A DNA stretch of 64,000 nucleotides from Paenibacillus odorifer. GTDB lineage: Bacteria > Bacillota > Bacilli > Paenibacillales > Paenibacillaceae. The notes below the pieces were generated by a model. That model did not search any database and was not told where the DNA came from. It worked only from the letters and a program-made list of their open reading frames with translations. The position numbers were made by a program, and so were the translations under genes. Positions 46,406 through 55,278 of the stretch are shown here, one piece after another; the first letter of the stretch is position 1; each line of letters opens with the position of its first letter. The stretch is taken from positions 3,534,001 to 3,598,000 of the forward strand of contig NZ_CP009428.1 in NCBI RefSeq assembly GCF_000758725.1. The letters are read 5' to 3'.

Positions 46406-47275
46406 ATGAAAGTATCGTTTATTGGGCTTGGAAATATGGGGCTCCCAATGGCCCAAAATCTATTGAAAGCGGGTTATGAATTAGTCATCTTTAATCGGAC
46501 CCCTGAAAAAGTTGAACCCTTAATGAAACAGGGAGCACGATATGCCAAAACACCGCTAGAGGCAGTGAAAGAAAGCAATCTTGTAATTACCATGCTTTCT
46601 GATGATGCTGCTTTGAAGGAGGTCGTCGAGGGACCGAATGGTGTACTGAATGGATTATCGGAAAATGGAATTCACATCTCTGCCAGTACAATCAGCGTAG
46701 ATCTGGCTCGAAAATTATCCGTCTCGCATGCGGAGCGAAAGCAACACTTTGTGTCTGCCACGGTGATGGGGCGCCCAGATGCCGCTAAAGAAGCTAAATT
46801 GCGTATTATTTTAGCTGGTCCGGAACAAGCAAGACAACGGGTACTTCCCGTTTTAACAGCAATGAGTCAAGAGATAGTAGAGATTGGGGATCACGGCGAA
46901 GAAGGGAACGTTGTAAAAATTGGCGTTAACTTTCTAATTGCTTCAATGCTGGAAGCTTTGTCGGAAGTGCAGCTAATGGTAGAAAAGCACGGTATTGATT
47001 CGTCCCAATTTATGAATGTTGTAAATGCTCTTTTTCAGTCTCCAATATATCAGAACTATGGAGCGATCATGAGCGAACAGCGCTTTGAACCGGCCGGTTT
47101 TAAAATGAAGCTTGGGTTAAAAGATGTTGCATTGGCTATTGAGGCAGCGAAGTCCGTTCAAACTCCTCTACCTTTAGGTCAGCTTATCCACCATCACTTG
47201 TCTGAAGGAATTGCCAATGGTTATGGTGAGTTGGATTGGACGGCTTTAATCCGTTGTCTTGAGCATTCTTCTTAA
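46406..47275 (+). CDS. NAD(P)-dependent beta-hydroxyacid dehydrogenase-like oxidoreductase
   Basis: 289 residues of the 3-hydroxyisobutyrate dehydrogenase family. The Rossmann motif FIGLGNMGLPMAQNLLKAGY opens the protein; the substrate-binding segment is seen as VSATVMGRPDAAKEAKLRI, and the probable catalytic Lys lies in VVKIGVNFLIASM. AAGGAGAGG precedes the ATG at 46406; the frame is open from 46343 but that start would place the operator inside the gene. Its neighbours (flavin monooxygenase, esterase) and upstream TetR operators suggest an inducible detoxification or catabolic unit. Substrate unknown. Confidence 0.88.
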   Translation: MKVSFIGLGNMGLPMAQNLLKAGYELVIFNRTPEKVEPLMKQGARYAKTPLEAVKESNLVITMLSDDAALKEVVEGPNGVLNGLSENGIHISASTISVDLARKLSVSHAERKQHFVSATVMGRPDAAKEAKLRIILAGPEQARQRVLPVLTAMSQEIVEIGDHGEEGNVVKIGVNFLIASMLEALSEVQLMVEKHGIDSSQFMNVVNALFQSPIYQNYGAIMSEQRFEPAGFKMKLGLKDVALAIEAAKSVQTPLPLGQLIHHHLSEGIANGYGELDWTALIRCLEHSS

Positions 47276-47339
47276 GAAATTGGGTTGTCACCGATGATGT
47301 CGGACAAATTGCAAGAGAAAATATAAGGAGAGATTAACT

Positions 47340-48392
47340 ATGGAAATAGGTGTTACTTCGTTCATAGAAACAAAGCCAGATACTGAGACCGGAGTTGTGA
47401 TGAGTCACGCACAACGATTACGTGAAGTCGTCGAAGAAATCGTCCTTGCGGATCAGGTAGGACTAGATGTGTTTGGCATAGGTGAACATCATCGTGAAGA
47501 TTATGCAGCTTCATCACCAGCAGTGGTGTTATCTGCTGCGGCCCCCCTAACAAAGCGGATTCGATTGACGAGTGCTGTGACGGTCCTTTCATCAGCTGAT
47601 CCTGTCCGTGTGTTTCAGGATTTTGCCACGCTGGACGGCTTATCCAATGGACGTGCCGAGATTATAGCGGGCCGGGGTTCCTTTGTTGAATCTTTTCCGC
47701 TTTTTGGTTATGACCTGCATGACTATGAGGATTTATTTAATGAAAACATTGAGCTGCTTCTGAAAATACGGGAATCTGAGAAAGTAACATGGAGTGGAGG
47801 ACATCGATCAGCGATAAATAATCTGGGTGTATACCCGCGCCCTGTTCAGCACTCTTTACCCGTATGGATTGGTAGCGGCGGTACTCAGGAGTCTGCCGTA
47901 CGTGCAGGACTTCTGGGTCTGCCATTAGTCCTGGCGATTATCGGTGGAAACCCAACCAATTTTGCGCCGCTTGTACAACTGTATAAAAAGGCGGCAGCTC
48001 ATGCCGGACATGATGTTTCGCGGCTTCAGGTAGGTTCACATTCCATTGGATTTGTTGCAGAAGATACGGAACAGGCGGCAGAACTCTTTTTTCCGTCTAC
48101 CCAGTACGGTATGAATAAGCTCGGTAAAGAACGGGGGTGGGCGTACTATGATCGTTCCAGCTATGATGCTGCCCGACGCTTTGATGGTGCGCTGTATGTA
48201 GGGGATCCGGAAACAGTCGCCCAAAAAATTATCCATCTGCGTAAGCATGTAGGGATTACACGATTCATGATGTATGTTCCCTTAAGTACGATGCCGCATG
48301 AGTTGGTTATGCGGGCTATAGAACTGCTCGGTACAGAGGTTGCGCCGCGAGTACGAGAGGAAATTGCCAAGTGGGAAGCTCAAATGGGATAA
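47340..48392 (+). CDS. LLM-class flavin-dependent oxidoreductase
   Basis: 350 residues, luciferase-like monooxygenase family (TIM barrel using reduced flavin). Family marks include FGIGEHHREDYAASSPAVVL and WIGSGGTQESAVRAGLLGLP. Proteins of this length and pattern are often annotated as oxidoreductases of unknown substrate. ATAAGGAGAG precedes the ATG, 64 bases after the dehydrogenase gene. Likely co-transcribed with the dehydrogenase under the TetR operators. Confidence 0.9.
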   Translation: MEIGVTSFIETKPDTETGVVMSHAQRLREVVEEIVLADQVGLDVFGIGEHHREDYAASSPAVVLSAAAPLTKRIRLTSAVTVLSSADPVRVFQDFATLDGLSNGRAEIIAGRGSFVESFPLFGYDLHDYEDLFNENIELLLKIRESEKVTWSGGHRSAINNLGVYPRPVQHSLPVWIGSGGTQESAVRAGLLGLPLVLAIIGGNPTNFAPLVQLYKKAAAHAGHDVSRLQVGSHSIGFVAEDTEQAAELFFPSTQYGMNKLGKERGWAYYDRSSYDAARRFDGALYVGDPETVAQKIIHLRKHVGITRFMMYVPLSTMPHELVMRAIELLGTEVAPRVREEIAKWEAQMG

Positions 48393-48452
48393 GGATTATC
48401 TATGAATAAAACGTAAACGAACGAATTCATTATTTTATTTGGAGGGATTATC

Positions 48453-49394
48453 ATGAGTAATGAAACACGTATACTACCAGAATTAAGAGAGGTTTATTCA
48501 CAATTTCCTGGGTTTGAATTGGAGAAGAATTTAGAGTGGAGCAGGAGCTTAGTGTCAGCTGCATCCGTGAAAGGATCAGAGCATGTAAACACAACCAGTC
48601 GTAAAATCCCGAGGGATGGAGGCGAGATGCTGGTGAAAATTTATGAACCTGCCGGGCGAACGAATGACTTGTTACCTGCCATGCTATGGATTCACGGGGG
48701 CGGATACGTGTTAGGACATCCGGATATGGACGACGAATTATGCGAACGTTTTGTTCAGACAGCTGAATGTATTGTCGTATCGGTTGATTATAGGCTTGCT
48801 CCCGAGCATCCTTATCCGGCGGCGATCGAAGATTGTTATGCTGGATTGGTATGGATGACGGAGGAGGCAGCCTTGCTTGGCATTGATGTGAATCGGGTTG
48901 CAATTGCCGGTGCTAGCGGTGGCGGCGGACTGACAGCAGCGCTCGCGCTGATGGCGCGTGATAAAGGAGGACCCTCTCTTATTTTCCAAATGCCATTATA
49001 TCCGATGCTTGACAACCGTAACATCACACCGTCCAGTCATGAGATCACAGAAGCAGGCGCAATCTGGAACCGAACAGACAACATAGCAGCTTGGAACATG
49101 TACCTGGGCGAGGAGAGCGTTGGCAGAGGAGAATCTACTTATGCAGTACCCTCGAGAGCGGAGAACTTGGCAGGTTTGCCGCCAGCCTATACTTGTATAG
49201 GTCAGCTCGATCTATTCCGAGACGAGACAATGGAGTATGTGGCACGACTTGCACAAGCAGGTGTAGATGTTGAATTCCACCTGTATCCTGGTTGTTTTCA
49301 CCTTTTCGAAATTTTCGCTCCAGAAACAGAAGTGAGTCAGCGCGCTGTTCAGGGCTATATGGATGCGATGGCCCGGGCACTTCACCCTAACTAA
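48453..49394 (+). CDS. alpha/beta hydrolase, hormone-sensitive-lipase-like esterase
   Basis: 313 residues. The oxyanion-hole motif HGGGYVLGHP, nucleophile elbow GASGGG (Ser), acid DLFRDETMEY (Asp) and the final His in CFHLFE complete a family IV esterase triad. No signal peptide, so cytosolic. GGAGGG precedes the ATG. It is the last gene of the apparent three-gene unit with the dehydrogenase and flavin monooxygenase, with a terminator 90 bases later; ester substrates of a xenobiotic or aromatic type would fit, but this is only inferred. Confidence 0.9.
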   Translation: MSNETRILPELREVYSQFPGFELEKNLEWSRSLVSAASVKGSEHVNTTSRKIPRDGGEMLVKIYEPAGRTNDLLPAMLWIHGGGYVLGHPDMDDELCERFVQTAECIVVSVDYRLAPEHPYPAAIEDCYAGLVWMTEEAALLGIDVNRVAIAGASGGGGLTAALALMARDKGGPSLIFQMPLYPMLDNRNITPSSHEITEAGAIWNRTDNIAAWNMYLGEESVGRGESTYAVPSRAENLAGLPPAYTCIGQLDLFRDETMEYVARLAQAGVDVEFHLYPGCFHLFEIFAPETEVSQRAVQGYMDAMARALHPN

Positions 49395-49698
49395 TTACTG
49401 GGACTAAAGTAAATTGCGAATACGCAGAAAAACTTGATTGGTTATTTAAGTAGAGACACGTAATTATTCGGGAAAGATTCATAAAAAAGATGAGGTTGTT
49501 GATTTTTAAAAACAGCCTCATCTTTTGTTATGTATTGATTTCAAAATAGGCTTAGATTACTATCGTATTGTTCATTGGAAGCTTATTTTTTCAATTTTTA
49601 TTTAGATGATGCAAAACAGTTTAAATATTGATAGGGTAGGCTTATATATTTGTAGGCAACTTGATCCAAATTATATCTAGTGATAAGGAGAATACAAC
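49395..49698. other. intergenic region before the ADP-ribosylglycohydrolase gene
   Basis: 304 bases containing the terminator at 49484. The rest is AT-rich leader sequence without a clear promoter or operator. Confidence 0.5.
49484..49526 (+). terminator. rho-independent terminator
   Basis: AAAAAGATGAGGTTGTT pairs with AACAGCCTCATCTTTT (one G-U) around an 11-base AT-rich loop and runs into T-rich sequence. A-rich on the left, so it may work in both directions. Confidence 0.85.
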
Positions 49699-50625
49699 AT
49701 GTGGGATAAAATTAAGGGTGGGCTTTACGGCTTATTGATTGGAGATGCTCTTGGTGTCCCCTATGAATTCAGATCAGCGGAGCAGCTCCCACCTCTGAAG
49801 CATATTGAGTTTACTCCTCCTGTGGGCTTTCAGCCCACCTACCGAGATGTCCCTGCAGGCACCTGGTCGGATGATGGTGCGCAGGCACTATGTCTGCTGG
49901 AGAGTCTGATCGATAAAGGTACACTGGAGCTAACTGATTTTGCAGACAAATTGGTCGATTGGTATCACGAAGGTAGATGGGCAGTAGCCCAACAAGTTTT
50001 TGATATTGGGATACAAACCAGTCGTACGCTGACTACTTATTACCATGGAATGTCCCCTTACGAGAGTGGCAATACGGTTCCTGATGGGAAAGGGAATGGA
50101 GCGCTGATGCGCGTGCTACCACTTGCCTTGTGGCATAAAGGAACAGACGAGCAGCTCGTTCAAAACGCACATACTCAATGCCTTGTAACTCATGGACATA
50201 TCTGTAATCAGGTATGTTGTGCCTTGTATGTGTTAATTGCACGTGAACTGTTGCAAAAGCAAGACTTCAATCTGTGCTACCGAACTGCTCTTAGCAAGCT
50301 TCGAAAGATCTACCAGCAGATGCCTGAGCATGAACGGGAGCTTGAAGAGAACATTCAGCCTGATAAAGTATTCTATGGCGAAGGATCTGGTTATGTCGTG
50401 GATTCCTTGTTCAGTGCATGTATGATCCTCCAAACCTGCACTTCCTACGAAAATGCCGTCAAACGAGCAGTTGCCTTAGGCAACGACACGGATACAACGG
50501 CCTGTATCACAGGCGGTCTTGCCGGAATCCGATATGGCTATGAGCATATCCCTCAGCGCTGGATCAACCAGCTGCGAGAGACAGATCTGGTTGATCAACT
50601 GCTGCTCCGTCTTCAATCTGCATGA
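49699..50625 (+). CDS. ADP-ribosylglycohydrolase family protein
   Basis: 308 residues of the DraG/ARH-like all-helical family that removes ADP-ribose from proteins or other acceptors using two Mg ions. The N-terminal GLLIGDALGVPYEF, metal-binding TWSDDGAQAL (usual TWSDDT) and C-terminal GNDTDTTACITGGLAG are all visible, so the metal site is essentially intact; Gly replaces the common Thr/Ser after WSDD. AAGGAGAA precedes the ATG. It is followed after 44 bases by an uncharacterised gene on the same strand, and NAD-related genes continue to 57.0 kb. Confidence 0.92.
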   Translation: MWDKIKGGLYGLLIGDALGVPYEFRSAEQLPPLKHIEFTPPVGFQPTYRDVPAGTWSDDGAQALCLLESLIDKGTLELTDFADKLVDWYHEGRWAVAQQVFDIGIQTSRTLTTYYHGMSPYESGNTVPDGKGNGALMRVLPLALWHKGTDEQLVQNAHTQCLVTHGHICNQVCCALYVLIARELLQKQDFNLCYRTALSKLRKIYQQMPEHERELEENIQPDKVFYGEGSGYVVDSLFSACMILQTCTSYENAVKRAVALGNDTDTTACITGGLAGIRYGYEHIPQRWINQLRETDLVDQLLLRLQSA

Positions 50626-50669
50626 GGAGTACTAAGTTCTATTAGCATTAACTATGAGGAGGAGTGGGA

Positions 50670-52322
50670 ATGAACGCAGCAGTACAGAGGTTTTTAAACG
50701 ATGTGTGGAGCGAGATGATGACCATATATAACAAAGAGACTATAAGAATAAATGAATTCATAGGCAATCGTCCGCTTCAGGCTGGGATAAAGGATTATCT
50801 CCAAGTAGCTTGGCGTGAAGGAAAAATACATATTGATGTTGAAGAACCGCTTGATTGGACGGACAGCTCTTATGAAATCGAAGCAGGTCCTTATATCGCC
50901 GAGCTCACGGATGAATTAATTAGATCTGAACTTTACCCGGCATTATGCAAGAGAGTGGAGGAGCTTTTTTTATCAGATAAACTAGGTCCTCGTTTTTTTG
51001 ATTACCGATTCCAGATCGTACTTTCCTTTGAAATGGAGGACGAAGACTTAACGCTTTGCGTGCATCTGGTAAACGAAGAGAAGCTGAACGAACTCCGCCA
51101 ATCATTACAGAAGTTTATAACATCCAAAATCATGTCTGATCTTCCGGTATTGCCGAGTGTTGATGACCAGTTTTTCTTTTCTCATCACTTGATGAATCCT
51201 GATCTTTTGAAGCAGGAAGAGAATGCGGTTGGCCCATTAATAGAGCGTTTGTCCGACAAGCTCAGAAGTAATAGGGGACGCTTAGACGAATGGACTGGCC
51301 AGTATACTTCGGCTATGGATGATTGGATTCAGAATGTTTTTCTTCCTCGCCATTTTGTGCGTACAGGCAGCTTTAGAATGGATTGGATACCTAAAGAGAA
51401 TATGGCGCTTATGGATCCGAATGCAGATCAACTTTCCTTTTTTGTATATACCGCTCTGCAAATTGGAAAAACGAAACCGGACATCCGGGAACAATATTTG
51501 AAACTTGCTGTCCAGCTTGGTTCAAAACGCGCAGCGGAGTATATTCAGGGGGGAAGCGGGAAATTCACTCCAGTATATAAAGGAACCCGTGTTGAAGTTG
51601 ATAATAATGATGTAACCCAGAGCATTGAAATCCGGATTTTGACCGAGGAGGAAACAGCTTATGGAGAAGCATTAGATCACATTACCGAATTGCTGCAGCA
51701 AGGATTTCCGAAGGAATATTACCTGAAGCTTAAAAGCAAACAAAAGAACTATCTTCCTCTAAAAAAAATGGCTAAATCAGGTCTTCATCAGTTTTTTGCT
51801 GGTGCACTCGCATATCCGGCTCTATATCCTAAGCTAGCTGCGTATGCGAATATTGCTATGGAGCCCTTTGCGTGGTACAAGGACACAAATCCGGGTGAAA
51901 AGTCGGTCATGCCTGGTACCTATGCTGTACTCGGATTAGGATTGTATAGCAAGGAATATTTTTCACTCATCTCTCGTTATATGGAGATGGTAGATACGGA
52001 GCACCAAATGATACAAGACGGCTATGCGGAGGCCTTTATTGATGCGCACGGTGTAGAGGCTGAGCTTATACCAGTCCTAGTAGACATTCTGCTAGCAGGA
52101 AATGAGGAAGCAAGATCTGTCAAAAACTTCGTGATCGATCGGGTCGAGCTAGCAGAAGTGCTGCTTCAAGAGGTGTCGCCTAAAGAAATATATGAACGGG
52201 AGCAGGTTCTATACCGGATATTCGGAAGTCGAGCAAAGCTGGAAAAAGCCGTGAAGTCAGAGCAGACGGAGCATGAGCTTAGAGTTATTCTATCAGAGCT
52301 GCTGACTCTTATAAGTTGCTGA
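50670..52322 (+). CDS. uncharacterised protein (about 550 residues)
   Basis: No catalytic motif, signal peptide or membrane segment is recognisable. The sequence is charged and mostly helical in appearance with a modest acidic C-terminus; it might belong to the family annotated DUF6138 in Bacillus and Paenibacillus, a recollection that is not secure. The frame opens at GTG 50664; AGGAGGAG directs translation to ATG 50670. It lies 44 bases after the ADP-ribosylglycohydrolase gene and may share its transcript. Function unknown. Confidence 0.7.
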   Translation: MNAAVQRFLNDVWSEMMTIYNKETIRINEFIGNRPLQAGIKDYLQVAWREGKIHIDVEEPLDWTDSSYEIEAGPYIAELTDELIRSELYPALCKRVEELFLSDKLGPRFFDYRFQIVLSFEMEDEDLTLCVHLVNEEKLNELRQSLQKFITSKIMSDLPVLPSVDDQFFFSHHLMNPDLLKQEENAVGPLIERLSDKLRSNRGRLDEWTGQYTSAMDDWIQNVFLPRHFVRTGSFRMDWIPKENMALMDPNADQLSFFVYTALQIGKTKPDIREQYLKLAVQLGSKRAAEYIQGGSGKFTPVYKGTRVEVDNNDVTQSIEIRILTEEETAYGEALDHITELLQQGFPKEYYLKLKSKQKNYLPLKKMAKSGLHQFFAGALAYPALYPKLAAYANIAMEPFAWYKDTNPGEKSVMPGTYAVLGLGLYSKEYFSLISRYMEMVDTEHQMIQDGYAEAFIDAHGVEAELIPVLVDILLAGNEEARSVKNFVIDRVELAEVLLQEVSPKEIYEREQVLYRIFGSRAKLEKAVKSEQTEHELRVILSELLTLISC

Positions 52323-52384
52323 TGCTATATAGAGATAAGTGAAGCTAGGATCTGAAATAGATCTTGGCTAAAGGAGGGACACAA

Positions 52385-52693
52385 ATGAGTAACCTAACCT
52401 CTCAAAATTGCAATCTAAATATATGGTATTACCTATCAGATGAAGTCTGGGATAAAGTAACTAATATATATGAGAGTATGCCAGGTTGGATAGGATATAA
52501 AAATGGAATTCCTTATTGGTTCGGGCAGGAAGATGATGATATTTTTATTGTGGCCTCAGTAGAGCCAAGTGGATTATCATTTTATGCACAGATGAGTAAT
52601 GGTGATTGGAATTCTTGGATAGAGAGATTTAAATTGGAAGCGACAAAAGTATTAGGATTTGATGTTGGTGAACCCGAAGACGGGTTTATCTGA
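52385..52693 (+). CDS. small uncharacterised protein (about 102 residues)
   Basis: A soluble, aromatic-rich acidic protein (MPGWIGYKNGIPYWFG, later SGLSFYAQM, GFDVGEPEDGF). AAAGGAGGG is well placed before the ATG at 52385. Similar short proteins appear in Bacillus-type genomes without assigned function. Its DNA is more AT-rich than the flanking genes, as is the Nudix gene 33 bases downstream, which suggests the two arrived together. Confidence 0.65.
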   Translation: MSNLTSQNCNLNIWYYLSDEVWDKVTNIYESMPGWIGYKNGIPYWFGQEDDDIFIVASVEPSGLSFYAQMSNGDWNSWIERFKLEATKVLGFDVGEPEDGFI

Positions 52694-52726
52694 TGTAGTG
52701 CACAATTTAATTGTGGAGATGATTTC

Positions 52727-53179
52727 GTGTTTCAATATAATGTGTGTTTTTTAAAGAGTGACGACCGTATCTTAATGTTGAATCGTGAAAAACCACCAAT
52801 TATGGGCGTGTGGAACGGTGTTGGCGGTAAAAATGAAGTAGGCGAAAATGCTGATGATGGTGCAAAACGTGAAGTATTAGAAGAAACGGGTATTAAAGTA
52901 AGCAAATACTATTCAAAAGGTATCATTACCTGGGATAAAAATGGCGAGGAAAAAGATGGATTGTATCTGTACTTATTCGAAGTAGATAAGAATTTAGGAA
53001 ATCAGCCCATACAAATAACGAGAGAAGGTATTCTCGATTGGAAACAAATTGATTGGATATTGAACCCAAGTAATTTAGGAATTGCTGAAATGGTAGCTCA
53101 ATATTTACCTGTTCTCTTAGAAAAAGAGGGTGATTATTTATTTAAGTATAAAGACGGAATAGTAAACCTTATAGAGTGA
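52727..53179 (+). CDS. Nudix hydrolase (MutT-like)
   Basis: 150 residues with a complete Nudix box GKNEVGENADDGAKREVLEE followed by TGI, in the pattern Gx5Ex7REUxEExGU, so pyrophosphohydrolase activity on a nucleoside diphosphate derivative is expected. The N-terminal strand LMLNREKPPIMGVWNGVGG resembles 8-oxo-dGTPase-type proteins. GTG start with GGAGATG upstream. AT-rich like its neighbour. A terminator lies at 53246. Confidence 0.88.
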   Translation: MFQYNVCFLKSDDRILMLNREKPPIMGVWNGVGGKNEVGENADDGAKREVLEETGIKVSKYYSKGIITWDKNGEEKDGLYLYLFEVDKNLGNQPIQITREGILDWKQIDWILNPSNLGIAEMVAQYLPVLLEKEGDYLFKYKDGIVNLIE

Positions 53180-53245
53180 GAATTATAAAATACATACCTA
53201 AAAAAACAGTTCACCTATTGGTACGTTAGTTGAACAAGATTGGAG

Positions 53246-53275
53246 GAAACCCCTTTTATTAGGGGTTTTCTTTTA
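53246..53275 (+). terminator. rho-independent terminator
   Basis: GAAACCCCT pairs with AGGGGTTTTC around a short TTTATT loop, followed by TTTTATTTT. It closes the Nudix gene transcript. Confidence 0.8.
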
Positions 53276-53475
53276 TTTTCACACAATTAAAGTTAGTTCT
53301 GTTGAGAAGCCTTCTGGACTTCCAAACGCATACCTTACTGGCGAGGAGTTCAATTATCCCTAGAGCAAAGGGCTTATGCTTGATCCTATAACGAACCATT
53401 ACAAATGAATAAGTACCTGTCTGTAGAAATAGGAAGAATTTACTTGCCCTTCGCAGGATTTTCTGTTATTTTTGA

Positions 53476-53494
53476 TAGTAACAATATGTTATTA
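53476..53494. promoter_or_regulatory. candidate NrtR operator before pnuC
   Basis: TAGTAACAATATGTTATTA is a 19-base imperfect palindrome (7 of 8 outer pairs, centre ATA), 70 bases before pnuC. NrtR regulators bind palindromes of about 21 bases with variable sequence, and an NrtR-like protein is encoded at 55279. The site itself is unverified. Confidence 0.35.
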
Positions 53495-53564
53495 ACAAAA
53501 TGATACTAAGTAAAACTTATGTTTTTCACTCTATGAATGAGTCGAAAAAGCGGAGGGATGCAAG

Positions 53565-54245
53565 ATGAAAAAGGTGGCGGGTAGCTGGAATCTGTTCGAA
53601 ATTACGTGGTTGGTACTGTTTACCTCAATCGCTGTCGGGTTTACGGTGATAACAAAGGACTCTTTATTCGGATTTACGGTTTTTATTACTGGGGTGTTAT
53701 GCGTGGTGCTTGCGGCGAAGGGCAACCTGATGAGCTATGTTTTCGGCATGTACAATACAGTCGGTTACGCTTATTTGGTCTATATTAACGGTTTGTTTGG
53801 AGAGGTTATGCTCAATCTGCTATTCTTCGTTCCAATGAATGTCATTGGCTTCTACATGTGGAAAAGTAATCGGCAAGAAGACGGTAGGCTGACCATGAGG
53901 CAGATGGATCTTAGAAGACTGCTCCTCGTTGGGATGGTCTGTGTAATCGGCTGCTTGCTCCTCGGATTTGGTCTTTCGTTCATTCCGGGACAGAACTCGC
54001 CTTACATCGATGCTACTACGACGGTGCTGTCTGTTGGGGCGACCTTCTTAATGGTTAGAAGATTCAAGGAACAATGGCTGGTCTATATCGTGCTAAATCT
54101 CTTTACGGTGCTATTGTGGGTGATTCGTATGCTGGAGGGTAGCGGAGAAGGCCTGCTGATGATCGTGATGTGGAGCGCGTATCTGGTCAACGCAGTATAC
54201 GGGTACTATATTTGGAATAAAGGGGCTAAGGAGGTGGCGGCATGA
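53565..54245 (+). CDS. pnuC: nicotinamide riboside transporter PnuC
   Basis: 226 residues, about seven membrane segments, with the typical central MSYVFGMYNTVGYAYLVYIN and a C-terminal ...AVYGYYIWNK segment. PnuC admits nicotinamide riboside by facilitated diffusion; phosphorylation by the NadR kinase traps it. GCGGAGGG precedes the ATG. It overlaps nadR by 4 bp, so importer and kinase are probably co-translated. The preceding palindrome may allow NrtR-type repression. Confidence 0.93.
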   Translation: MKKVAGSWNLFEITWLVLFTSIAVGFTVITKDSLFGFTVFITGVLCVVLAAKGNLMSYVFGMYNTVGYAYLVYINGLFGEVMLNLLFFVPMNVIGFYMWKSNRQEDGRLTMRQMDLRRLLLVGMVCVIGCLLLGFGLSFIPGQNSPYIDATTTVLSVGATFLMVRRFKEQWLVYIVLNLFTVLLWVIRMLEGSGEGLLMIVMWSAYLVNAVYGYYIWNKGAKEVAA

Positions 54246-55252
54246 AAACGCTTGGACTAACACTGGGGAAGTTTGCCCCGCTGCATAAAGGCCATCAGTT
54301 CATGATCGAGACGGCACTACAAGAAGTCGATGAATTGATCTTGGTCATTTACGAAACGACGGTCACCCCGATCCCGCTTCATGTCCGGGCAAATTGGATT
54401 CGCAGGCTCTATCCGGAAGTCCGGGTAATCGAGGCTTGGGACGGTCCGGACGGGTATTCGGATGACAGGGAGCATGAGATTCGGGAAGAACAGTATATAC
54501 TCGGTTTGCTGAACGGAGAGCAAGTAACGCATTTTTACTCGAGCGAGTTCTACGGCAAACATATGAGTCTCTCTTTGGGTGCAATAGACCGGCGGGTGGA
54601 TGAAGCCCGAGAGCGGGTTCCGATCTCAGCGACGATGGTCCGTTCCAATCCATATAAGTACAGGGAGTTCGTAAGTGATATCGTGTACCGGGATTTGATC
54701 ACGAAAGTGGTGTTCGTTGGAGCGATGTCGACGGGGAAGTCGACGATCACCGAAGCGCTGGCACGGCGATATTGCACGACGTTCGCGAACGAATACGGAC
54801 GCGATTATTGGACCGAACATCAGGTGGACCGCCGAATCGGCTTGGAAGCGTTCGATGAAATCGCGGTGGGTCATATCGAGCGCGAAGAACAGGCAATACT
54901 TGAGGCGAACCGGGTTCTGTTCGTCGATACCAATGCGATCACGACGTATATGTTCGCCCTGGATTACCACGGCCGGGCCCCAGAGCTGTTAACCCGGATC
55001 GCTCTTGAGAATGCGCAACGTTATGATCTGTTCTTCCTATGCGCTGACGATATTCCTTACGACGATACTTGGGACCGCAGTGGGGATCAGAAGCGGCATG
55101 TGTTTCATAAACAGATTATCGCGGATTTGAAGGAGCGGCGGATCCCCTATATTACGCTGCGGGGGAGCCTGGAGGAACGTATTCGCAAGGTTGATGAAGT
55201 GTTGGCAAAGTTCGAGCCCTACGGCAACTATTTCGGAGAGCTGAACGGTTAA
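54242..55252 (+). CDS. nadR: NadR-type bifunctional NMN adenylyltransferase / ribosylnicotinamide kinase
   Basis: 336 residues. The N-terminal nucleotidyltransferase domain has LGKFAPLHKGHQ (HxGH motif, His15/His18) and further on SATMVRSNPYKY; the C-terminal kinase has a P-loop GAMSTGKST near residue 160 and the Asp-containing LFVDTNAITTY. Together they convert nicotinamide riboside to NMN and to NAD. There is no DNA-binding N-terminal extension as in enterobacterial NadR, so regulation must come from elsewhere, likely the adjacent NrtR-like protein. Starts in an ATGA overlap with pnuC. Confidence 0.93.
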   Translation: MKTLGLTLGKFAPLHKGHQFMIETALQEVDELILVIYETTVTPIPLHVRANWIRRLYPEVRVIEAWDGPDGYSDDREHEIREEQYILGLLNGEQVTHFYSSEFYGKHMSLSLGAIDRRVDEARERVPISATMVRSNPYKYREFVSDIVYRDLITKVVFVGAMSTGKSTITEALARRYCTTFANEYGRDYWTEHQVDRRIGLEAFDEIAVGHIEREEQAILEANRVLFVDTNAITTYMFALDYHGRAPELLTRIALENAQRYDLFFLCADDIPYDDTWDRSGDQKRHVFHKQIIADLKERRIPYITLRGSLEERIRKVDEVLAKFEPYGNYFGELNG

Positions 55253-55278
55253 ATCAAATATAAAGGAGGCGTACCCAC

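Larger units (their letters stand above)
53180..53564. other. intergenic region before pnuC
   Basis: 385 bases containing the terminator at 53246 and the imperfect palindrome at 53476. Nothing else was recognised. Confidence 0.5.
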
